Origin: CBDCWA01 sp965223255
GTDB taxonomy: Bacteria > Pseudomonadota > Alphaproteobacteria > Rhizobiales > Hyphomicrobiaceae
Direction of reading: 5' to 3'
Assembly: GCA_965223255.1 (NCBI GenBank)
Contig: CBDCWA010000002.1
Coordinates: 1,167,366 to 1,231,365, forward strand
Length of the DNA: 64,000 nucleotides
Shown: positions 54,798 through 62,918 of the stretch, piece after piece
How the letters are laid out: every line of letters begins with the position of its first letter
Position numbering within the stretch: the stretch's first letter is position 1
Notes under the pieces: model-generated
What the model saw: the letters and a program-made list of their open reading frames with translations, nothing else
The model's database searches: none
Told to the model about the DNA's origin: nothing
Translations under genes and position numbers: made by a program

Positions 54798-55199
54798 CAA
54801 TGCCGGTTTTGTATCGAGAGACCATCAACGACGCCGGCGTGTTTAGGGGGCGAAAGCCCCCGACAGTTGCCTGAAGGGCGACGCTATTGCCGCCTGACAT
54901 GTTTACCATCTCGTGGCGACGCAAGCCGGCCGTCTTGTCGATCAAAGCCAGCCCACCGTCCCTCAAAGTGCGACCAATTTGCACCTTCCGCCGGGTGGTT
55001 TGTGTTAGATCGTTTCTATGCTAACAACACACCGGATTACATCTCAGGATTTTCGCTGCAACAGGCAGCGCACGCCAGTGTGGGGCGCCTGTCGGCCATA
55101 GCGAGCCAAGATCGATTGGCCCCGCCCGAGCCGCTGCACACCCTGTAAGCAACCGAACGACATTCGACAGCATCCCTTTGGGGATTGATGGAGGCACTA
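54798..55199. other. Intergenic region before the second UbiD gene, with a GNRA hairpin
   Basis: About 400 bases. At 54846-54861 GGGGGC GAAA GCCCCC forms a stem closed by a GNRA tetraloop. TGTTAG at 55003-55008 and CTAACA at 55021-55026 form a looser dyad. No protein with a ribosome site was found; the region probably holds the promoter of the UbiD gene. Confidence 0.4.
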
Positions 55200-56831
55200 A
55201 TGGACAAACCAGGATATCCCGATCTGCGCGCCCACATTTCTGATCTCGAGGAAAAGGGCCTGCTGGTTCGGGTGACCCGGCCAATCAACAAGGATACCGA
55301 GATGCATCCGTTGGTCCGCTGGCAGTTTCGCGGCGGCATCGATGAAGATGAGCGCAAAGGGTTCTTGTTTGAAAATGTCGTCGACAGCAAGGGCAAGAAA
55401 TTCGATATTCCTGTTGCCGTTGGCATTTTAGCCTCCAACCGCGCCATTTATTCTGTTGGCATTGGCTGTGACGTCGAAAAGATAAAGGAAAAGTGGGATC
55501 ATGCGGAAGCAAACCCGATCCCACCGGTGACCATCGACAATCCGCCATGTCAGGAAATTGTCGTCGAGGGTAAGGCGCTCGAAGAAGAGGGCAAAGGCGT
55601 CGATTCCTTGCCGATCCCGATTTCAACGCCGGGTTTTGACAACGCGCCTTACGCGTCCTGCTCGATGTTCATCACCAAGGACCCGGAAACCGGCATGCAA
55701 AACATCGGCAATTACCGCTCGCAGGTGAAAAGCCGTACGCGCATGGGCATGAATCCGGAAGTCGAACTCAACCAGGGCATTGTTGATCATTGGAATAAAT
55801 GCCGCGAGATGGGCATCAAAAAGATGCCGGCGTGTCTGGTCCTCGGCGGGCCGCCCTGCATAACGTTCACGTCCGTTCACAAGCTGCCCAAGCAAGCCGA
55901 CGAAATGGCTGTCGCCGGCGGTCTTGTTGGCGCGCCGATCCGAGTTTGCAAGGCCAAAACCGTGGACCTGATGGTGCCCGCCGATGCCGAAATCATAGTC
56001 GAAGGCTTCATCGACACTGAGGAGTTGGAACCGGAAGGCAGCTTCGGTGAATCCCATGGCTACATGAACCTGAAAGAGTTCAATGCGTTTTTTGACGTGA
56101 CCGCCATCACCCGGCGCAAAGATGCCACGCTGGTATCGATAATCAGCCAGGTGACACCATCGGAATCGAGCCTCATTAAGCGCGTTGCCTATGAGCCGGC
56201 CTTCCTAAACCATCTGCAGAACCACTTGAACATATCGAGCGTCAAGCGCGTGTTCATGCATGAACCGTTGACCAATCTAAGAAAGCTGGTTGTGATTCAG
56301 ATGGAGTCCGACGCCCTCGAGGCTGAAATCTGGCGCGCCCTCTATGGCGCCTCGTCCTATTCCTCGTCGGTTGGTAAGATGACCATCGCCGTTAACGAGG
56401 ATATTCACCCTGAAAACCTTGACATGGTGTTCTGGGCGATGAGCTATCGCATGCGGCCGCACCTCGATGTCAGAATTCTCGATCACAAGGACATGGGCCA
56501 TGGCCCCCGCGCCGGCGCTGAGGATAACCACTATGAGGCCACCGATAGTGCAATGCTGATCAATGCCATGCTGAAACGCCCCTATGCTCCGATTTCGCTA
56601 CCGGCCAAAGAGTTTATGGAGCATGCCAAGGGGATCTGGGAAGAGCTGGGCTTGCCGGAACTAAAGCCGGAGCTGCCCTGGCACGGCTATTCGCTCGGCC
56701 AGTGGCCGGACGAGTTTCAAGCCGAAGCCGATCGGGCTGTCAAATCGGAATACTGGACGACCGGTGAAGTCAATCGCCAGCATCGGCGCAGCGATAAGCG
56801 TATGAATGATCCGTACCTGGATCTCAAATAG
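55200..56831 (+). CDS. UbiD-family (de)carboxylase, second copy
   Basis: 543 residues, distinctly different from the first copy (longer N-terminus, HISDLEEKGLLVRVTRPINKD). The prFMN region has IGNYRSQVKSRT, and the catalytic glutamates lie in EGSFGESHGYMN (Glu279 and Glu284), with Ser at the place of Pro in the first copy. ATG 55200 has GGAGG five bases upstream; two earlier starts in frame lie before that site. It may form a unit with the ThDP enzyme gene, but 416 bases separate them. It would need UbiX, which is not in the window. Confidence 0.85.
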   Translation: MDKPGYPDLRAHISDLEEKGLLVRVTRPINKDTEMHPLVRWQFRGGIDEDERKGFLFENVVDSKGKKFDIPVAVGILASNRAIYSVGIGCDVEKIKEKWDHAEANPIPPVTIDNPPCQEIVVEGKALEEEGKGVDSLPIPISTPGFDNAPYASCSMFITKDPETGMQNIGNYRSQVKSRTRMGMNPEVELNQGIVDHWNKCREMGIKKMPACLVLGGPPCITFTSVHKLPKQADEMAVAGGLVGAPIRVCKAKTVDLMVPADAEIIVEGFIDTEELEPEGSFGESHGYMNLKEFNAFFDVTAITRRKDATLVSIISQVTPSESSLIKRVAYEPAFLNHLQNHLNISSVKRVFMHEPLTNLRKLVVIQMESDALEAEIWRALYGASSYSSSVGKMTIAVNEDIHPENLDMVFWAMSYRMRPHLDVRILDHKDMGHGPRAGAEDNHYEATDSAMLINAMLKRPYAPISLPAKEFMEHAKGIWEELGLPELKPELPWHGYSLGQWPDEFQAEADRAVKSEYWTTGEVNRQHRRSDKRMNDPYLDLK

Positions 56832-56847
56832 GCGCTTGGAATTAAGG

Positions 56848-56879
56848 ATCCGGTCTGCAATTCAAAATGCGGACCGGAT
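56848..56879. terminator. Hairpin between convergent genes (UbiD copy 2 and DUF4332)
   Basis: ATCCGGTC at 56848-56855 pairs with GACCGGAT at 56872-56879, with GCA and TGC able to extend the stem inside. It sits between two convergent stops, the place of a bidirectional terminator, but no T-run adjoins it. Confidence 0.5.
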
Positions 56880-56884
56880 GCCTA

Positions 56885-57295
56885 TCAGTATTCTAGCGCG
56901 CGGGGCAGGGCCTGCGCCTTGTCGATCCATTTCTTGACGGTCTTTTCGTCTGGCACCCGTCGCGTCAACTTCTTGGTTTTGTTGACGTCTTCCAGTTTTG
57001 CGGTGAGCGTTGCCGCGTTGCGCTTCGAGAGCTGCACCACGGTGTTCACGTTTGCCGCTTCCAGCAGCTCTGCGAATTCCGAACCGATGCCGTTGATACG
57101 ATAAAGGTCGACCATGTTGGCGAACTTGAGAACCTGCTTGGTCGTGAGCCCAGTGCTCTTCGCCACCTTGCGTCGGTCGGATGGTGTCTTGGCAGCTGCC
57201 AGCAGACCGTTGGTGTTCTTGATCCCGGCATCACGAAATTTGGCCCCAATGACCGGGCCGATACCTTCGACATCTTCAATTTTCTTGTTTGCCAT
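56885..57295 (-). CDS. DUF4332 helix-hairpin-helix protein
   Basis: 136 residues. Two helix-hairpin-helix elements can be read: VEGIGPVIGAKFRDAGIKNT near the N-terminus and INGIGSEFAELLEAANVNTV in the middle, the DUF4332 pattern found in DNA-binding or nucleic-acid-related proteins. ATG 57295 has AAGGGAAG upstream, so the upstream frame is dropped. The function is unknown. Confidence 0.78.
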   Translation of the reverse strand: MANKKIEDVEGIGPVIGAKFRDAGIKNTNGLLAAAKTPSDRRKVAKSTGLTTKQVLKFANMVDLYRINGIGSEFAELLEAANVNTVVQLSKRNAATLTAKLEDVNKTKKLTRRVPDEKTVKKWIDKAQALPRALEY

Positions 57296-57464
57296 GGCGG
57301 CTTCCCTTCTTTTTTCGGTGCGCACCCGGATCATCTGATCTCTAAGATTTGCGCACCGCCCAACCAATTGAACGATTGCACATGATTCGGGTTCTGCGTG
57401 TTACAGACCCCTCTCACGATTGCATTTTTTATTGTGGACTGCTTGCAATGTGCTGGCGCCAAAA

Positions 57465-58388
57465 TTAAGGCATCGCCAGCGTTACCATGATTGGCAGGTG
57501 GTCGGAGCCGAGCGGTGGCCCGGTTTTGAATGCGACGGTTCGGATGTCTGGCGTGGTGAGCACATTATCGATCAGGACCAAGGCTGGGAGGAGAACCGAT
57601 GAGCCATTCCACGATCGGGCCCACATCCCATGGCGCACCATGCCGGTCGACCAGGAGAGGCGCTGCAATTTCCATGACCAGGGCGTGAGATTGAGGTCGC
57701 CGGCCAAGATGGTTGACATCTCAGGTTGACTGAATTGCTTTTCGGCCCACTGGTAGTGCCTGTGTTGTCGGGAGGGCTCAAAAGGATAGTCCATATGCAG
57801 GCCAACAAATCGATAGGGCTTACCGTCTTTGGTGGAGAAGCGAAGCATGATGACGGGTGGTGTGTTTTCAGTGCGCGGCAGGGCTTTGGCTTCAAGCCAT
57901 CGCCGTCTGGAAAACACCAGCAGTGAATTGCAATCGCAATCGTAAACATAAGGGAAACGGGACTTGAGCGCTGCCTTGTAGAGGTCCTTCACGCCAAACG
58001 TTTCCTGCAACACAACAATATCAGCGGTTTGTTTGGACAACCAACGCGCGGCCCGGCCCGGCTCAAGGTTTTGATGCGCGACATTAAATGAAATGACTTC
58101 AATTCGATTGTTGCTCTGTGACTTGGCAGCCTTGGCATGCGTCAGTATCGGCGTCAGTGACAGCGCACCGTTGACGAGCAGTAAAGCCACGCTCCACGCC
58201 GTTATCCGCCACATCCGGCTCACGGCGGCGAATGCCGCCAATCCGGCAAATCCCAGCGCCGTCAAAACCCGCAAATTATTGAATAGATCTACTGATGGGA
58301 GAACTGGGGCAAGGACGCCTGCAAAAGTCATGAATATACCAATTGCCAAACCAATGCCGGCAATGGATCTGATCCACCCAAGTATCAA
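57465..58388 (-). CDS. Membrane-anchored endonuclease/exonuclease/phosphatase family protein
   Basis: 307 residues. Three hydrophobic spans fill the first 85 residues, followed by the EEP fold: SFNVAHQN, the metal glutamate in VLQETFG, GLHMDYPF, AGDLNLTPWS and the C-terminal GSDHLPI with catalytic His. The catalytic domain should lie on the periplasmic side or inside, depending on topology. The start TTG 58388 has GAGGAG upstream. It runs in the same direction as the DUF4332 gene, 169 bases away. Confidence 0.85.
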   Translation of the reverse strand: MILGWIRSIAGIGLAIGIFMTFAGVLAPVLPSVDLFNNLRVLTALGFAGLAAFAAVSRMWRITAWSVALLLVNGALSLTPILTHAKAAKSQSNNRIEVISFNVAHQNLEPGRAARWLSKQTADIVVLQETFGVKDLYKAALKSRFPYVYDCDCNSLLVFSRRRWLEAKALPRTENTPPVIMLRFSTKDGKPYRFVGLHMDYPFEPSRQHRHYQWAEKQFSQPEMSTILAGDLNLTPWSWKLQRLSWSTGMVRHGMWARSWNGSSVLLPALVLIDNVLTTPDIRTVAFKTGPPLGSDHLPIMVTLAMP

Positions 58389-58502
58389 GCCGGTGGCTCC
58401 TCAAATGCGATGGCGTTGGTCAGTCGCTACATGTTGCGCTCCGCCGCAGACGCAAATCGACCCCGCAAGCGCTCTGACCTAGACGCTGGCGGGGTCTAAG
58501 AC

Positions 58503-59633
58503 TTATTCAGCGGCAGCCGCGCCGGCAGTCGGGAAGAACTTGTCCATTTTGGGCTCGACGCCGTTCTTCTTCATTTCCTCGAGCCAAATGGCGTGGATGC
58601 GGTGATCTTGATCTTCGTATTCGACCTGGTCGCCGCCATCCTTGATCGAAGTTGACACCGCACCTTTTTCTCCCGGCTTCAGGCCCAGTAGCGAGCGGCG
58701 TTGCTGCGTTGTCACCGGATACCGCAAACCGCCAAATCCGGTCGCAAGATAGCGCGCAGGCGCCTTTGATGTATTGAAATGTTGGTGGAACTGCTGATCG
58801 GCGGGCGGGAACACGGTGCCGTGCTTCCAGTCGATACGCACGAAATCCTGCTCGCCTTCATACCAGCACAGCGAATAACCATGTCCCGTGACGCACATGA
58901 CATGGAAGCCTGGTCCGTGGCGATGGCCTTTTTTGTAGGTGCCGACCGGCATTTCCGAAATGTGCGCGTGCATTGCGCCATCAGCCAGCACGAACATGAT
59001 GTTGGTGCCGCCGGCGCCTCTGTCGCCCCAGGACTTCAATTCGATTTCGGCAAGATCGGTGACGAAATTGGTCTCCCACATGTGGTTACCGGGGCGAACC
59101 GTAATGAGATCACCTTCGCCGGCATAATAGCTTTCCTTGCCGGTCCGGTCCCCAAATTCGAACGAATTGTCAAAGATGAAATCCGTGTTGTGAAAGGTCT
59201 TGAGGACCATAGGCAGATTGGTGGTCGACGCCAAAAGGGCTCGTTCCTGACCGGAGCCATTGAAATGGCGGTGCTTGGCATTGAGCGGAATGGCGAACAA
59301 GCTCTTCGGCCCCCACTCGAAGGAGCGCTTTGTGCCGTCAGTGAATTCCAGCTGTGTCGAACCATGTCCCTCCAGCACATATATCACCTCTTCATAGAGG
59401 TGGCGCTGGGGCGAGGACGATTGGCCAGGATCGAGATCATAGACGAAAATATTGGCAAAATCGCCGCGCCCATGCAGGTTCACCGCGCCGGCCTTGCAGG
59501 CGTAGCGCGGCCACAGTTTGGTATCGGCTGAGAACAGGTCGACGCCCATGCCTTCGGTTATCGGCAGATCCTCGGCGTCGAGCCATTCCAGAAAAGCATC
59601 GACGCCATAACGCGGTGCAGATTGATCAGTCAT
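58503..59633 (-). CDS. Bicupin protein
   Basis: 376 residues with two cupin domains. The first (about 70-150) has HLYEEVIYVLEGHGSTQLEF and PLNAKHRHFNGSG. The second (about 225-320) has KKGHRHGPGFHVMCVTGHG and FPPADQQFHQHFN. Each carries His residues for a metal site. The layout recalls gentisate-1,2-dioxygenase-type bicupins, but the sequence is not recognised as one. TAGGAG precedes ATG 59633. It lies 75 bases downstream of eutA on the same strand, so the two are probably cotranscribed. Confidence 0.75.
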   Translation of the reverse strand: MTDQSAPRYGVDAFLEWLDAEDLPITEGMGVDLFSADTKLWPRYACKAGAVNLHGRGDFANIFVYDLDPGQSSSPQRHLYEEVIYVLEGHGSTQLEFTDGTKRSFEWGPKSLFAIPLNAKHRHFNGSGQERALLASTTNLPMVLKTFHNTDFIFDNSFEFGDRTGKESYYAGEGDLITVRPGNHMWETNFVTDLAEIELKSWGDRGAGGTNIMFVLADGAMHAHISEMPVGTYKKGHRHGPGFHVMCVTGHGYSLCWYEGEQDFVRIDWKHGTVFPPADQQFHQHFNTSKAPARYLATGFGGLRYPVTTQQRRSLLGLKPGEKGAVSTSIKDGGDQVEYEDQDHRIHAIWLEEMKKNGVEPKMDKFFPTAGAAAAE

Positions 59634-59708
59634 AAAAGTCTCCTAAGGGTTCGCGGAAGCTGGACCGGCAGACCGTCTTGTTCCCGGGGGGCAACAAAAT
59701 CGATCAGG

Positions 59709-61214
59709 CTACGAGAACAGCAACGACTTGATCACGACCGGTACGACGCCCGGTGGATCCATCAACGTGCCGACATCGACAAAATCCAGCTCGTTAAGCT
59801 GTACCCCGTCGATCGATATAAGCTTGCGCGGAATTTCCAATTCCTTGTGCAAGATGCGTCCCAGAGTGCGCCCGACATCGCCATCGATTACCACAAGCAG
59901 GAATTCGTCAGGGTTGTTCCCGTCCTTGATGGCATCGACAATACCTTTGCCGACCGCATGGAGGCGGGCATGCTCCGGATCACCCTGCCAAGAAAAGGCA
60001 ATAGCCATACGCGAGCCGGCATTGAGATCGAGGTGATCAAAGCGCGATTTGATACGCTCGGCGATTGCGTCGGAATCAATCTTGCCGGACAGATCCATAT
60101 CAACATGCACGGTCGGCACATTATGGACCGGCAGGATGCTGTCATCTGGCAGGTAGATGGTCTTGCCGCTCACCTGTACGGTGAATTGCGAGGCACCGAT
60201 CACCGTAGCGCGGATGCCTTGGCCCGGATCAACCAGCGGGATCTTCGTTTCTTCCTTGAGCAGTGCCAGCAGTTCTTCAGTCAGCGGCTTTGCGATATCA
60301 CCGAATTCCTGCTTTTCATGGCCAAAGATATACTCCGACACACCGCCCGAGAACGTGAAGTGCGTCGGTTGAAGGTCATGGGGCAATGGCTCGGTCAATT
60401 CGAACTCTTGGCCCAAAGCGTCAAGCGGCTTGAACAGAATTTGGTCGCGCGCAATTTCTGCGAAGCGTCGGGCAACCTGCCGCCGCACGGCTTCGTCTTC
60501 AAATGTTTTCGGATCGGTTGAAATGCCCAGTTCCTTGCAGACCGATTGGGTGGAATCATCAACCCGCGTCCAGGCACCATCCTCATCCTGCGCCAATAGC
60601 CGGCCGCCGACTGCAAATGCCGAGACCGCGACCAGCTTACCCTTATTGATCAAGGCAAGTTTGGTGGTCCCCCCGCCGATATCGACATGCAATACACAGG
60701 TGTCACGTTCTCTGGAAATTCTGACCGCGCCGGAGCCGTGTGCTGCAAGCGTGCATTCCAGTTTGTGACCGGCTGTTGCGCAAACGAACTTGCCCGCTTC
60801 ATCGGCGAACATATCATCGATCGCGCGTGCATTCTTTTTCTTGATTGCTTCACCGGTGAGGATGACGGCACCGCTGTCGACATCACTCTTTTTGAAGCCG
60901 GCGTCATGGTAGGCATGATGGATAAAGTGCTGCAGCTTATGGGCATCGATTGTGCCGTTTGGCAGGAACGGCGTCAGCATGATAGGCGAGCGCCATACAA
61001 CCTCGCGCGAAATCACCACAAAGCGACTGGAGAGGCCTTGGGTCTGGCGCTGCAGGGCAACCTTGGCGAACAACAGGTGCGAGGTTGACGAACCAATATC
61101 GATGCCGACCGTTTTGAGTTCAATGTTCTCTTGGTTCCAAATGAACTCAGCGATGGCGCGACGGGCTTCTTCTGTCGCCTCATCGTGCTCGTGCAGAAAA
61201 TCAGCATCATGCAT
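59709..61214 (-). CDS. eutA: EutA-type ethanolamine ammonia-lyase reactivating factor
   Basis: 501 residues of the EutA family, ASKHA-fold chaperones that release damaged cobalamin from ethanolamine ammonia-lyase. The N-terminal nucleotide motif VGIDIGSSTSHLLFAK and the central VDIGGGTTKLALI are both present. The protein ends with the conserved VGTLMDPPGVVPVVIKSLLF. No EutB/EutC, microcompartment or other ethanolamine genes are in the window, so the target enzyme may be elsewhere or a different cobalamin enzyme. It precedes the bicupin gene. Confidence 0.85.
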   Translation of the reverse strand: MHDADFLHEHDEATEEARRAIAEFIWNQENIELKTVGIDIGSSTSHLLFAKVALQRQTQGLSSRFVVISREVVWRSPIMLTPFLPNGTIDAHKLQHFIHHAYHDAGFKKSDVDSGAVILTGEAIKKKNARAIDDMFADEAGKFVCATAGHKLECTLAAHGSGAVRISRERDTCVLHVDIGGGTTKLALINKGKLVAVSAFAVGGRLLAQDEDGAWTRVDDSTQSVCKELGISTDPKTFEDEAVRRQVARRFAEIARDQILFKPLDALGQEFELTEPLPHDLQPTHFTFSGGVSEYIFGHEKQEFGDIAKPLTEELLALLKEETKIPLVDPGQGIRATVIGASQFTVQVSGKTIYLPDDSILPVHNVPTVHVDMDLSGKIDSDAIAERIKSRFDHLDLNAGSRMAIAFSWQGDPEHARLHAVGKGIVDAIKDGNNPDEFLLVVIDGDVGRTLGRILHKELEIPRKLISIDGVQLNELDFVDVGTLMDPPGVVPVVIKSLLFS

Positions 61215-61284
61215 GTTCGTTAGCTCTCTCTTGTACCGCCCCGGACTAAGTTAGGGTTATGACTCTCCGTGCTGTCACATGAAA

Positions 61285-61312
61285 AGAGACGGGCAGGATA
61301 CGCACCGTCTCT
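61285..61312 (-). terminator. Terminator of the dioxygenase alpha-subunit gene
   Basis: On the minus strand the eight-base stem AGAGACGG and CCGTCTCT encloses a twelve-base loop and is followed by TTTTC. It lies about 97 bases past the dioxygenase stop and before eutA, so it separates those transcripts. Confidence 0.7.
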
Positions 61313-61408
61313 CGGCCCCATCGACCCATATGTCTATCGATCACTAAGCACTTACCGGGTCCGGAGCGCCTTGTCGACATCTGCACCCGAACAAACCGCA
61401 AAATTGAC

Positions 61409-62725
61409 CTATTCTGCGGCTTTGGAGGCGTCTTTCGCCGCCTTATCCATCATCTTCAGCTCAAGCTCACCAACATTGAGGCGGCGCCAGTCCGTACCTT
61501 TTTCAACGATACCCTCGAACGAGCGCAGCGAGGCATGTGGAATAGCATTGGGCCCGGTGCCGATCGCCGGCTCACCGTTTTGGAAATTCTTAACGGCTTC
61601 AAGCATGATGCGCCGGAATTCCACAACGGCAAGGTCGCTTGCACCGAGCTTTTCCTGGCTCCGGTCGGCAATCGGGCCCATCCCAATCCACATCGCCATA
61701 TCTTGGTTGATGAAGCCCTTGATGCCCGTAAAATTCCCGAGCTTCATGGCTTGGCGGTCCTGCAAGTAATTGTTGTCCCAGTTACGGATCGGGCGCCAGT
61801 TCTCGTCAAGGTCTATGCCAGGCAGGGTGCCGGCAAACTTGCGCCATTCAAGGTCTGAGGGTGTCGTTTCCGTACCAAATGCTGCAAAGTAGAACATCGT
61901 GTTTTCGTCATCGATCGGCACATGAATCGTCGATACATGGTACATATTGTTCGACGGGATCAGTGCCGTGTAGGGCGCAAGGAACAAAGTCGTGCGAATA
62001 TAATCGTGGGTCGCAGCATCTTTGATCGGCTTGCGTATTGCCGCATAGCGGAAACCGAATGGCGTCTGCTGCGATTCCATTCGCGGTGACTTGTCCGTCG
62101 ATGGGCGATACCACAGTGAGCTGTCTGCGCCAGCCCCTGCAATCCGCGCCGGCACAAAGTCAGAAGAGTGCAGACTGGACGAATGCGAGCTGTCGATTGA
62201 GCCTTCCAGTGCCTGCGCCCAGTTGCACGGAACATGCATTTTGAGCATTGCAACCTTCGTGTCGGTCTGTGGTGCCCAGCACGGCGGTGTAAACTCGGGC
62301 TTGCCGTCGCATTCCCCGAGATAGGTGAACACAACACCGGCATGTTCGTGCACAGGGTAGGACTTAATTTTAACCTTGCTCGGCAGTTCGCTGCCCGGAG
62401 GCTCAGCTGCCATGTCGACGCAGTTGCCGTCGACGTCGAACTTCCAGCCATGATAGAGGCAGCGAAGACCACACTCCTCGTTGCGGCCTAAAGCGAGAGA
62501 CGCCCGACGATGCGGGCATTGTTCGTCGATCAGGCCGAGCCGCCCATCTGAATCACGAAAGCACACCAAATTTTCACCAAGTATGCGGACCCGAACCGGG
62601 TCACAGTCGGGTTCAGCGACTTCTTCGACAAGGCATGCCGGCATCCAGTGTTGGCGAAAAATGCCGCCCATCGGCGCGTCACCCTCAACGCGGCACAGCA
62701 GTTCATTTTCTTCGTGAGTGAGCAT
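61409..62725 (-). CDS. Rieske ring-hydroxylating dioxygenase, phthalate-dioxygenase-like alpha subunit
   Basis: 438 residues. The Rieske site is Cys70, His72, Cys89 and His92 (CPHR and CLYHGW). The mononuclear-iron facial triad can be read as His181 and His186 in IDSSHSSSLH, with Asp178 nearby bridging the two centres. The N-terminus MLTHEENELLCRVEGDAPMGG is that of the phthalate 4,5-dioxygenase (OphA2/Pht3) group. GAAGGAGG precedes ATG 62725. A fitting reductase starts divergently at 62919, so the enzyme is probably a two-component oxygenase of an aromatic acid. The exact substrate is not fixed. Confidence 0.88.
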   Translation of the reverse strand: MLTHEENELLCRVEGDAPMGGIFRQHWMPACLVEEVAEPDCDPVRVRILGENLVCFRDSDGRLGLIDEQCPHRRASLALGRNEECGLRCLYHGWKFDVDGNCVDMAAEPPGSELPSKVKIKSYPVHEHAGVVFTYLGECDGKPEFTPPCWAPQTDTKVAMLKMHVPCNWAQALEGSIDSSHSSSLHSSDFVPARIAGAGADSSLWYRPSTDKSPRMESQQTPFGFRYAAIRKPIKDAATHDYIRTTLFLAPYTALIPSNNMYHVSTIHVPIDDENTMFYFAAFGTETTPSDLEWRKFAGTLPGIDLDENWRPIRNWDNNYLQDRQAMKLGNFTGIKGFINQDMAMWIGMGPIADRSQEKLGASDLAVVEFRRIMLEAVKNFQNGEPAIGTGPNAIPHASLRSFEGIVEKGTDWRRLNVGELELKMMDKAAKDASKAAE

Positions 62726-62768
62726 GAAATCCTCCTTCAGGCGTCACGAAATAACGGCCGGAATTATT

Positions 62769-62782
62769 CTTAGGTCTCTAAG
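62769..62782. promoter_or_regulatory. Palindrome 1, candidate operator
   Basis: CTTAGGTCTCTAAG, an inverted repeat with arms CTTAG and CTAAG. Its core TTAGGTCTCTAA matches the second palindrome 85 bases away. It lies 44 bases upstream of the dioxygenase start codon, where a regulator would cover its promoter. Confidence 0.5.
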
Positions 62783-62853
62783 TTATTTTTTGGGATTTTT
62801 ACGGGTTTTAACCGCTATTGTCCAGCGAATTTGTACTTGCGGAGGCAAATAAT

Positions 62854-62867
62854 GTTAGATATCTAAC
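62854..62867. promoter_or_regulatory. Palindrome 2, candidate operator
   Basis: GTTAGATATCTAAC, a perfect 14-base palindrome, with the same TTAG/CTAA arms as palindrome 1. It ends 51 bases upstream of the reductase start codon. Confidence 0.55.
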
Positions 62868-62918
62868 CTTTTTTGAATTTGCCGATGGCAACACACATAA
62901 GGGCCGCATAGGGACAGC

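Noticed and set aside
54867..55148. 93-codon frame before UbiD copy 2
   Set aside because: TTG start without ribosome site, low-complexity residues and overlap with hairpins.
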